Positions 12,151 through 24,430 are shown, numbered from the stretch's first letter. The stretch is 64,000 nucleotides of DNA from Phlebotomus papatasi (GCF_024763615.1 NC_077224.1:88174712-88238711), one strand, 5' to 3'. Notes: a model not told the origin generated them from the letters alone. Numbers and translations are program-made.

Positions 12151-12371
12151 CTTAAGTTTTCTATTGGATGTTTGGACTGGCGAGGTTGATGTATGATTGA
12201 AGATTTTCTGGTGATCGCCAGCTATAATAAGCTATAATAATTACAAAGTAGGATTAAGGATATTCAAGTCTAAGATAATTATCTTATACATCAACCACGT
12301 CAGTCCAAACATCTGTTGTAGAAAATGTTTAGAGAATACTAAGGGAAAATACTCGAAGTCAACAAAAAATG
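11984..12371. repeat. Nested palindrome, 388 bp
   Basis: Outer arms of about 55 bp: 11984-12039 (starting CATTTTTTGTTGACTTCGAG) and 12316-12371, its reverse complement. An inner inverted pair is built on 'gatgtttggactg' and 'cagtccaaacatc' at about 12168 and 12300. This suggests a foldback element, or a MITE inserted at the centre of another. Confidence 0.8.
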
Positions 12372-12488
12372 TGGGAAATTGTTTGTCAAATTAATGAAAT
12401 TATGTTGCTAATTTTCTTCAATTGAAGCAATAAAGACAAAAAGCTTCGTGCTCAGTCCATTAGAATTAAACAGAAATTTATGGTGCAT

Positions 12489-12983
12489 AGGGTAAAATGG
12501 GGTAATTTGGAACCATTTACAATTTGGGGCATTTGAGATTTAATCACCGTTTTAAAAATTTATAAGGAAGAAAAGCTGTTTCTGTTCTTCTTAATCACTT
12601 TTTTTTTCTCAGGGGCATGACGTTTCCTATGTTTCCCATATGTTTTTAGCGTGCCGAAAAAACTTTCAAGCAATTTTCTGTCACTGTAGAATGATTTATC
12701 AAAAAATACAAATACAAAATAGAAGCCAATTTAATATAGAATAGGCAACCGAAGACCCCAAATTGGCAACCTACGTAGTTTTGGAGATATCTCGTGAAAT
12801 GTGTAAGAAAACAGGGAAAATTTACACTAAAACTGGTCGGATTTTTCAGAGCTAATGTCACTCCCCTGTTTTTTCTACTATTTCGCGGTCTTTGTTTTCT
12901 CTTTGCTCATCTGAAACAAAGAGAAAGTCTCAAATGTCCCGAATTCAAATTATAAATGGTTCCAAATTACCTCATTTTACCCT
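12489..12983. repeat. Inverted-repeat element 'AGGGTAAAATGGGGTAATTTGG', interrupted by a hAT MITE
   Basis: The left end reads AGGGTAAAATGGGGTAATTT and 'ggaaccatttacaattt'; the right end reads 'ataaatggttccaaattac' then CTCATTTTACCCT. The host element is therefore complete apart from the 259-bp insertion at 12610-12868. Confidence 0.75.
12610..12868. mobile_element. hAT-type MITE, copy 1, with 8-bp target duplication
   Basis: It begins CAGGGGCATGACG and ends CACTCCCCTG. The flanking octamer TTTTTTCT is present on both sides (12602-12609 and 12869-12876). An 8-bp duplication with CAGGG-type ends is the hAT-superfamily signature. It has no transposase. Copies 2-4 are near 30760, 38617 and 51238. 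Confidence 0.88.
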
Positions 12984-13559
12984 AGCCATTTGATTGATTT
13001 TCAACCACATTCCGTGCTCAATTTGACAAAATTACCTCTACAGAATTATCCAATGGACATCCCAAGAAGACTCTCATGACAAAATAATTTCACTAATTCC
13101 TCATATGCTGGTATTCCTGAGAGCAATGACCTTAATTATCATTTATGCTTTGCACCTGTGACATGTTTTCTGTGACAGACCCAATTAATTCTCGCAAAAG
13201 CAATTTATAGTGAAATACCAATTGAAATTGGATTGTGCATAAATGGCCTACAATCTATCCAAAGAGCTCTAAATCAATTAATTGTCTCAAGAGTGGACAA
13301 AAAACTCTGAAATATATAGTGCGAAAGCTTGCCAAAAGTGACTGAAGCAATTTATAGCATCTTCTAAATCTTGGTAGATTGAGCTGGATGTTACAAAGAA
13401 CGCAAATTTTCACACTATTCCCAAGGCAGCATCAGCCCCAGTCAATTAAGTCTCAAGCGATCATGAAGCGAACATGAGCGCATAGAGGATTTCAATGAGC
13501 CGTGATAAGCTCTGATGTATTTGTGGTAGCTAAGATTCCAGAATGCGTGCAAAACTAAT

Positions 13560-13995
13560 TGAAAGTGGCATGACTTTTAGATCAGGAAAATTTGTCCAAA
13601 TCGAATTTAAAATTGGATTAAGCCGATTAAACTAAATTGAATTTGTCGAACGAATAAGAGTGCAAAATAATGAGATAGAGATATTCAATATATTTCAGAG
13701 AGAAAGAGATGAAAATAGTGTGACAGTAGTATAAAATGAATTGCATTATATGCTTTTGCTTTATAAAATATATTTAAAAAATAAATAAATTAAAAAGTAA
13801 AGCACACAACATTATTATTTTTTCACATACATTCATTCATTCATTTTTATATACATTCATTATTTTTTAGATCAGAAAAAATAATGAAATCAAAATTTAT
13901 GTCCCTTTCCTGCTCAAACGTTTTACATATGCCCATCCCGTTCTTTCGCACTCTTCTTCTTATTTTAAATGTCACAACAAAATCAATTTTAAGTG
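13560..13995. repeat. Remnants of the 'CTTTTAGATCAGGAAAA' family
   Basis: The segments 'tttagatcaggaaaattt' (about 13575) and 'tttagatcagaaaaaataat' (about 13866), with a 'ttctttcgcactcttcttctt' interior, match the better preserved elements at 49438-49690 and 49713-49932. A CATT tetranucleotide run is at about 13832-13846. Confidence 0.5.
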
Positions 13996-14398
13996 CGAAG
14001 GAGTAAAATAGATATCTGCTAACCATTTAAGAAAAAATTCTGCACTCTAAAGAGCACTTATTCACCCCTTGTTCAAAAACAAAGCAGGCGGTGAAAATAT
14101 GTGCACTGTTTGTGGACCCAATACAGTACCTGATGCAACAACACAAGGGTGATTCAAACGATTTCGTTCTGGTAGGGCTATTATCGAAAATATCAATAAA
14201 ATGGATAAAATCATTGAAATCGTTGAGTTGTATCGACACAGAAACACTTATTCTAATGCCCAAGGGGCCCAAGGTCTGAAAATTAGCCAGGATACAGTTT
14301 GGAATCATTTACATAAGGTTGGGCCTCAGGAACAACCTAGGTTTATGGATGCCACATGAATACTGGAAAAAGATCTTTCTGGACTTACTTAAGCTTAA

Positions 14399-14913
14399 CC
14401 CTTTAAGGACGATTGGAACACCGGTGTCCCATAAAGAAAATAATTTTTCCTGACTACCTAAAGTGACTTTTTACTTATGTTTGTACGTAATTGCAAAGTA
14501 GAAGGTTGAAGGAATCTAGGATATTTTTTTGAAGTCTCCACCTATTTGTTATATAGTAAATTTTTAATCTAAAAAATGACGAATTTTTAAATTCTCATTA
14601 TGAAAAATAATTTTAAATATTTTTTATACTTCCAATTTTTTTTAAGCAAACCCGTTTTGGGAAAAGAAACTACAATACTCAAACATAATATTTTTCATTA
14701 GATTGAAGGTTATCATTCATTAGTATTGTCAGAAAAAATACTTAAATTTTTAGGCTATTTTTGTCCCTATCGTTTATAAAGACAAAAAATACACCAAATC
14801 AGACTCTGTTTGCTTTTAGAAGGCCAGATGTAAGACCTTTTACTGGTTTCGTTCATTGGTTTCATTTTTATTGCTGATTTTCGGTCCGCGAAAACTGTCT
14901 CGTCGTTAAAGGG
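14399..14913. mobile_element. piggyBac-like MITE, 515 bp, with TTAA duplication
   Basis: TTAA at 14395-14398 and 14914-14917 flank an element that begins CCCTTTAAGGACGATTGG and ends CGTCGTTAAAGGG. The interior is AT-rich and has no intact frame. It shares 'acaccggtgtccca' with the copies at 1598-1891. Confidence 0.8.
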
Positions 14914-14991
14914 TTAAAAAACCTCAAGACTTCTTACTTGATCATCAGCACAAACTTCAAAAAAAAATTTTACATTCATTTAGTAATCGTA

Positions 14992-15242
14992 CACTGAGAA
15001 AAAAGAGGGTTCGATTAACATTTTTTCTCAGAAATTTAACATTTTTAGGTTTAAAAATATATCAACATTTTTGAATGGTAATTTTACACCTTATTAAGGG
15101 TAGAATTAACATGAAAAAGGATACCTTTAACCCCTAATACACCAAAAAAAGGGTAATATTTACACCGATTTTGGATCAATACTGCAGGGTAAAATTAACA
15201 TTTCCGGAATGTTATTTCAACTTTTTTGGATTTCTCTCAGTG
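14992..15242. mobile_element. MITE, family CACTGAGAAAA (copy 2, best preserved)
   Basis: It starts CACTGAGAAAAAAG and ends GGATTTCTCTCAGTG, and lies between TA dinucleotides (TA|CACTGAG ... CTCAGTG|TA). The internal sequence aligns with 3373-3629 and, inverted, with 30024-30276. Confidence 0.8.
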
Positions 15243-16997
15243 TAGTTATTGATCTAGAAAACCTTTACGAAAAGCCCCAAGTCAATATCTCTTACCGTTC
15301 TCTCTTTTTAGATGAAAAAGAAAAGTTGAATAGATGGATTAATGCACGAACGAATGGATGTAAATCAATTTTTAGCACACGTCCCTAAACTTTGAGTACC
15401 GAAACGTTTTACTACAAAGTTTGTACCGCATCGGAAGATATTAGGGTTCATCAGGAACCACAAAAGCTGAGTTTGTAAAAAAAAAACTGTCAGTTAAAAC
15501 TTCCCTCATCATCATCTATTTCTGTCCTGATGCTATTTTGCGACGAGATGATGGATAAGAGCATTCCCTGAGCTTTATCATATGTTTATAGCGATAATCA
15601 TGGGGACTATGTATCCCGCATGTGGGGTCCAATATAGCGGCAATAATGAATTGTGAACCCTCTTCATTTTACCCAGAGGCCAGGAGGAGAAGTATGAGAG
15701 AATGTTGAAGTTAAAGAGACCTGCGCCATGTGAATGCATATTTTATGAAAATCCCAAACACCGCTATATGAGGAATACGCAACAATTGTGCGCATTTTCC
15801 CGCATATATTTTCCTCATACTGAAAGACTGAAGCCCCCACTTTTGCCCCTTCGCCCCCAACTCCTCTAACCCATGTTCTTAACACCACAAAATGGACTTT
15901 TATCACCTCTCTCTCCCCCTAAACAGTGATACACAAACGCAACAGGAGAACTTTACCCGAACACCATCTTCAGTCGCAGTTGGAATTTTCGTGGAAAAGG
16001 AAGCCATAGCATTTTCTCAATATTAAAAGAAAAGTCACAGTGTAAACATACCTTGAGCAATCCACCAGCAACAGGGCTCTAAATGGTGCTCCAGTGAACA
16101 CAATTCTGCACAACGTGCTTACAACAATACGGTGTCGTGTGACCGAATTTTTGACAACTTCAACACTCCTTTAAACCAGATTTTCCCTACTGTACTAAGC
16201 TGTACTAAGTCAAAGCTCCTGTTCACACATTAATAATTCCAAAGGAAGCAACGAGAGAAAAAATCAATTCCAAGTTAGAGGTAATGTTTAACTTCAACAT
16301 ACTAAATATCGTCTGTTTGAGAAATATTTATGCTTATCTATTCAGCAGAGAGATAATTCTATGCTGAATGTTACAAGTAATTTTAGTAATATTTACTCTG
16401 TCAATATTTATTTGTTGTGCCAAAAGAAAAGGGTACTTGAGAAAATCACAAGGAAGCATCTTTCTCAATATGTTCACATTATATACCTCCTTCTCCAAAA
16501 CTCAATTCACTCTCCAAGCAAATTAATTCGCGCTTATCATTCCTCCTGAGAGCTACAATAATAAATTGCAACAAATACATATATTGCTATATCACGCGAT
16601 AAGGCACCAATGTATTTGTTTTATTGGGAATAATAAAATCGAGTTGATGGGTATCGTTGTATTAGATTCTGTCTTAACATATGGACAATCAATGAATATT
16701 CTTATCACCCTGCAAAAATAACCACAGACACACAAAAATTACCCATTTATTGGATGATTTTATTGGGAGCAAAAAGGGAATTACATGCCATTTGCAAAAC
16801 CCCCAAAAATAATTCATACGTGGAACATATCACATACCACCCCCTTCCATGTTTAAGGCTTAAATCAAGGAAAAAACACAAAACTGCGAGTTTGGGGTGC
16901 AATTTTACGAGGACATTACAAGGGGATATTCATTCAGAAAAAACTGAGGTAATTATTCGAGAAATGTTTCGTGAAACACAAAAAAATCACAATAATG
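15243..16997. other. Intergenic, no gene seen
   Basis: Open frames at 15664-15906 (minus) and 16754-17101 (plus, 115 codons) show no domain; the latter runs through the hairpin at 16998-17070. Nothing else is supported. Confidence 0.45.
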
Positions 16998-17070
16998 ACA
17001 ATATATGGGAACCGGAAATTCGTCGGGGAATTTGGAGTTACTCCAGGAGTTACCAGTTCCCATATATTGT
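16998..17070. repeat. Hairpin with perfect 15-bp arms
   Basis: The sequence ACAATATATGGGAAC at 16998-17014 faces GTTCCCATATATTGT at 17056-17070, separated by about 42 bp that contain a second small inverted pair (GGAGTTACTCC and 'caggagttacc'). Confidence 0.7.
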
Positions 17071-17590
17071 ATTGTCTACGTCGGTTTTTCCATCACAATA
17101 ATGACATGCGGAATTTTGTAAATAATACAGAACACCATAAATAAGCTTTGCGAAACCTGAAAAACACAAAATAATTATACAAGACGCCAAACATAAATAA
17201 TTTAAAATAATTAAATGGAAATTCCAAATTGGGAAAATCTTCAGAATGTAGCAGAAAGTCCGAAAGAGAGTAAAGTGGTACAAGTTGGACCGGACTTTTT
17301 TTCTTGCTAAATTTAGTACTTCATTTTTAAAAGAAGAAAATTTGCATACCCTCAGGAGATCTGTTTCCCCTGAGATTATTATAGACTTCTCTGGCTATTT
17401 TCAGAGCCAATCGTTCTTAAAAATGATAATTTCAAATTCACCTTTTCAAAAAATGCATACATTTAGGGGTATTTCAAAAATTATTTCACAAATTAGCTCC
17501 TAATTGTAGGTAAAGATGCATAGATGTGTTTGCATAATCCTATTTATGCATAATCCCGATATGCATAATACCGGGACCCCCTGTATAAAG

Positions 17591-17627
17591 TAATTTAGCT
17601 TCACAATTGGTTTGTGAAGCTAAATTA
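17591..17627. repeat. Near-perfect small hairpin (TAATTTAGCTTCACAA)
   Basis: TAATTTAGCTTCACAA is followed by TTGG and then its reverse complement TTTGTGAAGCTAAATTA. Related single-stranded versions occur at about 34781 and 39350 inside 'gggggaagtgg'-ended elements, so this is probably the core of that family. Confidence 0.65.
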
Positions 17628-19806
17628 TATCACGTAAAAGTCCAGTTTTATTTATAAACAGGAGTAAATGGTTTTATATTAAAGGTGCATAATACGGACT
17701 TCAGATCTAAGACTTAGCCGTATGACTTAACTGCTCTAAATTCCGTAACGGCTAAGCTTTTTGGTAAAATTTTGACTAAGGACTGAATATTGACGGAAAA
17801 TGATTCCTTAGATTCTAAAAAAAATAATAAAATTATCTGCTTTTTAAGATTTTGAGACGTTTGGAAACTGGGCTAAAACTGTAGTTTGAAGACTGCTTTA
17901 CTTCCCCTTACCTTTATTTCTTGAAGACTGCTTTACTTCCCCTTACCTTTATTTCTCTTAGAATGTCTTTATTGAGTAAAGAAGAATTCTGTCGTAAAGA
18001 AATAAAATTATCAACTAACCGTAGACCCATTCTCTTCTAAGATACTGAGATACTCTTAGAAGATTCCCAGTAAATAGAAATTACATACAAAACCTCCAGA
18101 TAATTACCAAAAACCTTTTAGTAGATTTAACGAAATCCGAAAAATCCTGGGAGTTTTACAAGGATGTTGAAATATTACTGGGAAACCCCCAAAAAGTTCC
18201 GCTGAAACCGAAAACCTTCAAAGAGTCTTTAGAAACATAGAAAACTATATGTCATTACAAGAACCCTAAAATAATTACTGAGGATTCTTTAGTAAACTTT
18301 CAGAAACTCAAGGAACTCAATGAACTACGCAAGAACCTTGAGATTATTACTGAAAAAAAAACCTGATAAGGCTTCCTAAATTGAAAAAACGTTCAGAAGG
18401 TTCGGAGAAACCCGGAAATTTCAGAAACTTATTATCCCCGAGTTGATATTTGAATTGACAATAAGAGCGTTCCTAGTGTGACTTACCCCTTCGGTAACAG
18501 TATCGTAGAGAGAATTAATATTGTTCGATTGTCAGGGAATAGTGCGATAGGAGGAACGGTGAGGGTTCTGGAGAAACTTCTGGCGACCAAGCCGCTTATT
18601 CACGCGATTGCTTTAAATGCTCTGCCCATACCAATTCTCTGACGGATTTAACAAATTTTGCAAAAAACGAAATAGAAATAATTCCGAGAAATCTTCAGAA
18701 GGTTTTCCGAATTAAGGGACACTCAGGAAATTTAAGGAAAACCTGAGTTGATTACCAAGATACCGGAGAAACCAGAAGCCTTTGTCAGTAAAGTATAGGA
18801 CTGAACCGTCCATTAAGTTCCGTAAAGCCAACGTTAGATTTTTCGTTAATTATCATAGACTTTCTTGTTGGAAAGGGCTCTTTACTGACGGCTTATAGAT
18901 GAAAAGGTCCTCAGAAGCCAGGTACAACTGCACAAGATTTGGACTCGGCAAATAGATTTTAATTGGCCGGTATACGTATATGATGTCAGATCGAGAGCAC
19001 TTCAATCTTTGTCATGAAACGAAACCGGGAATGGAGTGATAACTTTTCGATACTATCGAATCGACAGTATCGATAATTATCTGTATGTCATAGATTAAGT
19101 GAATGATGTAGTTTTAAATATAATTGGACCACTTTTAATAAATATTTATATTAGCTACAAAAGGTTAAGCTATCATTTCAATTTTTTCAGAATCATCGGT
19201 CGATTACTATCGAAAAGAAGGTATCATGTCACCCCTGGTCGAAGCTAGTAATTCCCAGTAGGCAAATAAATATAGTCTCAAAGAAAAGAAACACGGATTT
19301 TGACCTAGATCCTTCTGTTCCTTTATTACTAGGACAACGTTTCGGAGCTTGTTGGTCCCTTTCTCCGGTATGCAAAGTAATGGGTGGGAAACAGGGTCTG
19401 GACACAAAATAACTACGTATATATACACTGGACGACAATAACATGCTGGTGGTCAGAATGATTCTAGGTCAAAATCCATGTTTCTTTTCATTCAAATTAA
19501 TCTACTGACCGAGCATCTAATATAAATATAGTCTCTGACAGCAAGGCTCATGATAGGGGTCCCGTTTTTCGTTACTGTTCGAATTTCCGGAGCATGCTAA
19601 AAACGGTTTCACTCAATTAAGAATTTTCCGGTGATAACCAGTTGTCTCAAGATTACGAACACTTTTCTGGACATCTTGGACAACATGGGCTGCCGGATCA
19701 ATTGTACGGACGATACCTTTCTCAAATCTTGCAATCCCGAGAGTGTTCGATTGAAGTGCGCAATGCAATTGGTTAAGGTCGTGTAACAAGTCAAGCAGAG
19801 CATGTG
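17628..19806. other. Intergenic repeats, no gene seen
   Basis: Contains a direct duplication of about 35 bp at 17892-17957 ('tgaagactgctttacttccc' occurs twice), a degenerate short-period array at 18050-18790, and an inverted pair around 19040-19225 built on 'actatcga'. No coding frame is supported. Confidence 0.5.
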
Positions 19807-19880
19807 GCCTCTAATAACTCAGTTGGTAGAGCACTCATCTAGTTAACGAGAGGTCTTTAGTTCGATCCTGGATGGAGGCA
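19807..19880 (+). pseudogene. Degenerate tRNA-like sequence (tRNA pseudogene or SINE head)
   Basis: A 74-nt segment fits a tRNA fold. The acceptor stem GCCTCTA pairs with TGGAGGC. The D region contains CTCAGTTGGTAGAGC, and the T arm has TTCGATC between pairable 5-nt stems. The anticodon stem (CTCAT with ACGAG) has one mismatch, and its loop CTAGTTA would read AGT (Thr) if taken literally. One extra base between acceptor and D stem and an A-C mismatch in the D stem suggest a decayed copy. Confidence 0.5.
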
Positions 19881-22041
19881 GGAATTTTCCTATCTCTCGG
19901 AGAAGAGCAGATGATTTGAGTACCATTTGCTCTTATCGACAATTCTCTGTACTTAACTACAATTAATATGGAACAAAGACTTCACTAATTCTCACACTTT
20001 TGTAATCTTCCCCCGAACTTTTAGTTTAGTTGTGGACCTTCTTGTATCGTCGACTAAACCAAGGAAAGGGTTTATATCCGGACTGAAAATTCTAGAGAAG
20101 ATTGAAAAGCTGTATTTAATCTTGAGATGTTTTTGAAATTCCCAATACCGATCACTGGGCCCTCAATTACGGCAGCATATCGCCTATACATAGTAGAATT
20201 TATCTGGAAATCAGTCTTGATGCATTAACCTCTGAAATAAGGGGAATTACCCAAGAAGCAAAATAGCTCCCTTAATAAAACCAAGTATTAAACAAGTCTT
20301 TTAGTACACTTTTAAAAGGCTTAAAGTGAGAATTTCCTTTTGAAATTCCTATAGCAGCTCTCAAGATCCTTAAGAGTGCGCCACTTTACTTATAGTAATC
20401 TCAGTGATGGAACCATGAGCGTTATAAGCAAATAAAAAGATTTTTAGTTCTATAATGGCTTACTTAGGGAATTGTACAAGATTATATTAAGAAAAAATTG
20501 CTTCTTGGGCAACAAAGGGGGAACAAAGGGGTCACAACTGGAGGTCTGGACCTATAAGAAAAGTTATCGAGAATCAGAATTATTCTCTAACCCTAATATC
20601 TAATCAAGATTTTTTGCAGAATTTCTTAGGTTTCGTAACACATATACAAGTTTTCACGGGCTTAGTAAAAATTTTTCTATGTTACTCTCGGTTTACGAAA
20701 CATCCCTTAACCCATTTCCATGGATTTTTCAGTATGAACCACTTGTTAGTAAAACCCCAAGAAACTGGTAACCGTTGTCAGTAAAATCAAGGAATGACTC
20801 ACCCCTTTGGACAGAATGAAATTTTCGTGTTTCTCACCTCTAACATATGGTATGTTGTGGATTGTTAAATCTACAGTGCTTGTATTATTTATTTAAATAA
20901 CTTCCACCATCCCAATTAGACAGGCCCACGTGGAGCCTTTTGACCATAATTGCATGCAGGTCGAACAACTCCAAAAAAGAGTGAAAATTCACAGCATGAA
21001 TAAATTAAACGACTATGCAGCATTGGAATTGCCAGCAGCCTCAGAACAACTCCAAATGTTACAAACACAACACTCTCTGCCATTATTCACCTGGATATAG
21101 AATACTTTTTCTCCAACTTTCACCTTTTGTTTTTACCCCAAACCACCCCCCATTCACCCACCAACAATCACCCTGGGGAATCATAGCGCCTCCACTGATA
21201 GTCTTTCACCTCTTTCATCATTAATTACGCCACCCAGACCGAGGGGTGAGTGGCTGCAAGAAAAAGTTGCGATGGAAACAAGGTGGGAATTAATGTAGTG
21301 AAAAGTGATAAGCCTAAAGTAAATAAATTTTATCTGCCGTCTACTTAAGGACTCTATGCACAAGTTTAATATTCTTCTTCCGTGGAGCATGTTATGCATA
21401 GAGAAAGTTTATAATCCAATAAACTAATGCTCAGGATGCAAGTAAAACCAAAGCTTCTTTTATATATTCCGTATCAGTGCTATTCAATCAAATTTGATTG
21501 GAGGGTCATGAAGTTTCCATCAGCTCATGTCGTAAAGGGATTCGAACGGCTTTTTAAGGGGGGAGTCTGAACTAGAAGGCCCGAAATAATTGCTTTTCGC
21601 AGAATCTTTTTGGAAGAGAAGGAAAACACAAAACTTCATGAAATTTTTAGTACACGTTTATTCATAATTCGAAGTGCTCAAAGTAATTTTTCTCTGATAA
21701 AAAAATCAGTGTTTATAAGTTTGTTTAGTAATTAGACTAAGAAAATGCAAAACAAATCGCAGAAACGAAGCTTTTCTGATAATGCATATTACAGGATGAT
21801 ATACTGGCTTTATCATTCTGTAAGACACCGAAGAAAATTTTTTTCAAATACCAATTAGGTTCGAATAAGAAAAGAATTTAATTCTTATTTATTTCACTTT
21901 GTAAATAATTTTTTGTTATAGTCTTTCAGCCAATTATTCAAAATCGTAAAAATGAAAAGTGAAGAAAACGCGTTTCAAAGTTTTCGATGTTCACCCGTAT
22001 GCTTGTAATATTTTAAATAGACTTCTGAAATTTTAAGGGTG
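19881..22041. other. Intergenic, no gene seen
   Basis: No conserved coding segment or RNA fold was recognised. Open frames at 21015-21224 and 21181-21399 are antiparallel shadows without domains. Confidence 0.45.
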
Positions 22042-22777
22042 CAGTGTCGGCCATAAGTTTGTTGACAAATCTATGTTTGAGAAACCAGGTGGAAAAAAGA
22101 ATAGAAAAAAATATATTTTTAAAATTGTTCTTTTTGCAAATGAGTTGCTAGTAATCCATAAATGCTACTTATGTGTTTTAAAAAATTTTAATTAATTTTA
22201 TTTCATATCTAAAATAATTGTTTTTCCAAAGTTGGGCATTTTTCATGAGCCATAAGTTTCTTGACACATTTGCAAAACTTACTGAAATTGGTAAAATACG
22301 TGCAACCAACTTCTTTTAAATCAGTTGAATTATGAAATCACGTCTTTCGAGAGACAAATGCTGGGTTTGCACATTTCTAAAATTCTCAATAGTCAATTTG
22401 GGTCTGTCAGTAGCGTTTTACAAATATGTTCGTGCTTTATTACCTTAAATTGTGACGATTTTAAGTATATCCTGTCATGATTTTCCATAAAATTAAACAA
22501 TTCAAGACGGAGATTCCTTCCGGCAGTATCTCTGGACGCTTATCCATACTTAAACATTTTCTAATTTAGCATTTTAACATAAAATATAAAGTAACAATAA
22601 ATACATTATTTTATTATTATTTATTATCACTTTTTTATGTATAAATTGGCCATTGCAAACTTTAGAAATGTACAGATCCACCATTTGTTTCTCAACTTGG
22701 ATTAAAAGAAGTTAGTTGCACGTATTTGACGATTTTGACTAAGTTTTATAAACGTGTCAAGAAACTTATGGCCGATG
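22042..22777. repeat. Tc1-like inverted-repeat element, about 735 bp, no transposase
   Basis: The left end reads CAGTGTCGGCCATAAGTTTG then TTGACA, and the right end TGTCAAGAAACTTATGGCCGA. An internal copy, 'agccataagtttcttgacac', is at about 22247. The CAGTG start and length fit a non-autonomous Tc1/mariner-type element. A lone end of the same family is at 9585-9660. Confidence 0.7.
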
Positions 22778-23322
22778 AAAAGTACTCAAGTTTGGGAAAA
22801 TAATTACTTTTGATATGAAACAAAATTAATTATTTATTTTTTTATTTACGCTCGAGTTCCCCTACAATTTTTTTTTAATACCTCAATAACATCTCTGGAT
22901 TTCTAGGAACTCATTTGCAAAAAGAAAAATTTGATTTATGATTTATGAAATGATTTCTGTCTACGATGAGAAATATTGCTAGTGTCATAATATCAACCCA
23001 GAGATTTTTCTTTCTTTATATAATTTGGAAAAAATAAATATGGGAGACCGGGGCAGAATTAGCCACGTATAATATTAGATAGTGGTATCTTATAGTTTGC
23101 CTTCGAATGAATATTGAGGAAACCGCTGTTCATTCAAAATATATACTTCCCTTCCTATTCATTGAAATATCAGCCTCATACAAACAGTTTTTTGTACAAG
23201 TTATACGCAATGAAAAATATCATTTAATGGTTAATTCTACCCCGGTCTCCCCTACTTCTCACAGAAAGATATACTCAGAGAAGTACTTTCAAAAGAGAAC
23301 AACCACATTTTCAATGCTTAAT

Positions 23323-23605
23323 AATGATGCTATTCCAATGCAAAATGAAAAAAGAAAATCATTTTCTTCTTTTGATGTTTTAGTACATGTGTGTTCTAAT
23401 GTGTTTCTGCGTTATCGACTTTTCTGTATTGGTCCCTGTCAATACTGTTTTCCCCAGTCCTCGTTGTGTCCCAAAACCACCAAATAGTCGCTACAGGAAC
23501 CACCACAAAGAAAAGTCGATTATGCAGAAGCACATTAGAACAACCGTGTATTAAAAAAAATGTCTAGGAGAAAAATTTCGCCTTTTCATTTTTTTTCATT
23601 GGAGA
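23323..23605. repeat. MITE, family 'TTTAGTACATG' (fuller copy)
   Basis: Starts near 'gctattccaatgcaaaatga' and ends near 'tttttttcattggagaacat', which are approximate inverse ends. Inside, 'gcgttatcgacttttct' faces 'agaaaagtcgattatgcag'. The open frame 23107-23487 runs into it and is not a gene. Confidence 0.7.
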
Positions 23606-23609
23606 ACAT

Positions 23610-24430
23610 CAGTACACATGTGCGATTTGCAATTCAAACAGTTGAAAATAAGTAATATCATAAATATCTTTATGATGCCATCAGAACATCATTCGTGTAG
23701 CACAGCAACATGAAATTGAACTATAAAATAGTCAAATTTATTGCTTCATATATTTATATCACTTGAGTTTAAGAATACGGATCCTGGTAGTCTTATACTT
23801 TAAAGCTCTATGCTTTAGGAGAGTCTTTACCATTTTATGGTTTTGTTTTTACATCTCTTTTGCAATAAGGATTTTCAGAAGGAAAATATGTCTAGAGTCC
23901 AGAGTTTATTCATTCATTAGTTTGTTTGTTTTCAATTTTTTCAATTGATGGAAAAATTGGGAGTCAATTGGGTTGTTATCTTTCACTGACGATGCTTTTT
24001 TTTACTTGGCTCAATTTTAATTTTCCTTGGATTGATTTTACATGGGAATTGAACCTAGGCCTAAATTTTAAACTTCTCCAGACCTGAGGATTAATCACAG
24101 GGTTTCTTGGAGAAATTTTGATTCAGAATAGATAAATAATATTCAATACAATTCAATTCAATTCAATTTATTTAATTTAAAATAGGACAAACTGTCCTTT
24201 GTACAAAAATGGCCCTATACAATAAGGCAAGGCAAATATTAGGAACCTGCAGGGGCCACATGACTCAGGATAAGCCCCCTCTTTCGCTCTCTGGGCAAAG
24301 TGTTCCAGGGAAGCGTTAAGGAAAATATATCTTTCGGATAAAATTTAGAGGTCACTTTTGTTGTTTAGTTACATTTATAAATTTCAGAAATACGCCAACA
24401 TTTCTGGATTCGATACCGGTCACACGCATA
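23610..24430. other. Intergenic, simple repeat at 24149-24171, no gene seen
   Basis: A short ATTCA/AATTC run lies at 24143-24171. The segment 24040-24056 ('gggaattgaacctagg') resembles a reversed RNA polymerase III B box, but no tRNA fold is complete. Confidence 0.4.

Noticed and set aside
13832..13846. CATT repeats as a CRISPR-like array
   Set aside because: A simple tetranucleotide run without spacers, and the genome is eukaryotic.
16754..17101. 115-codon open frame (plus)
   Set aside because: It runs through a perfect hairpin, has no domain and no codon bias.
23107..23487. 126-codon open frame (plus)
   Set aside because: Its second half is a MITE seen several times elsewhere.
24040..24056. 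B-box-like sequence as a tRNA gene
   Set aside because: No acceptor, D or anticodon arm could be fitted around it.
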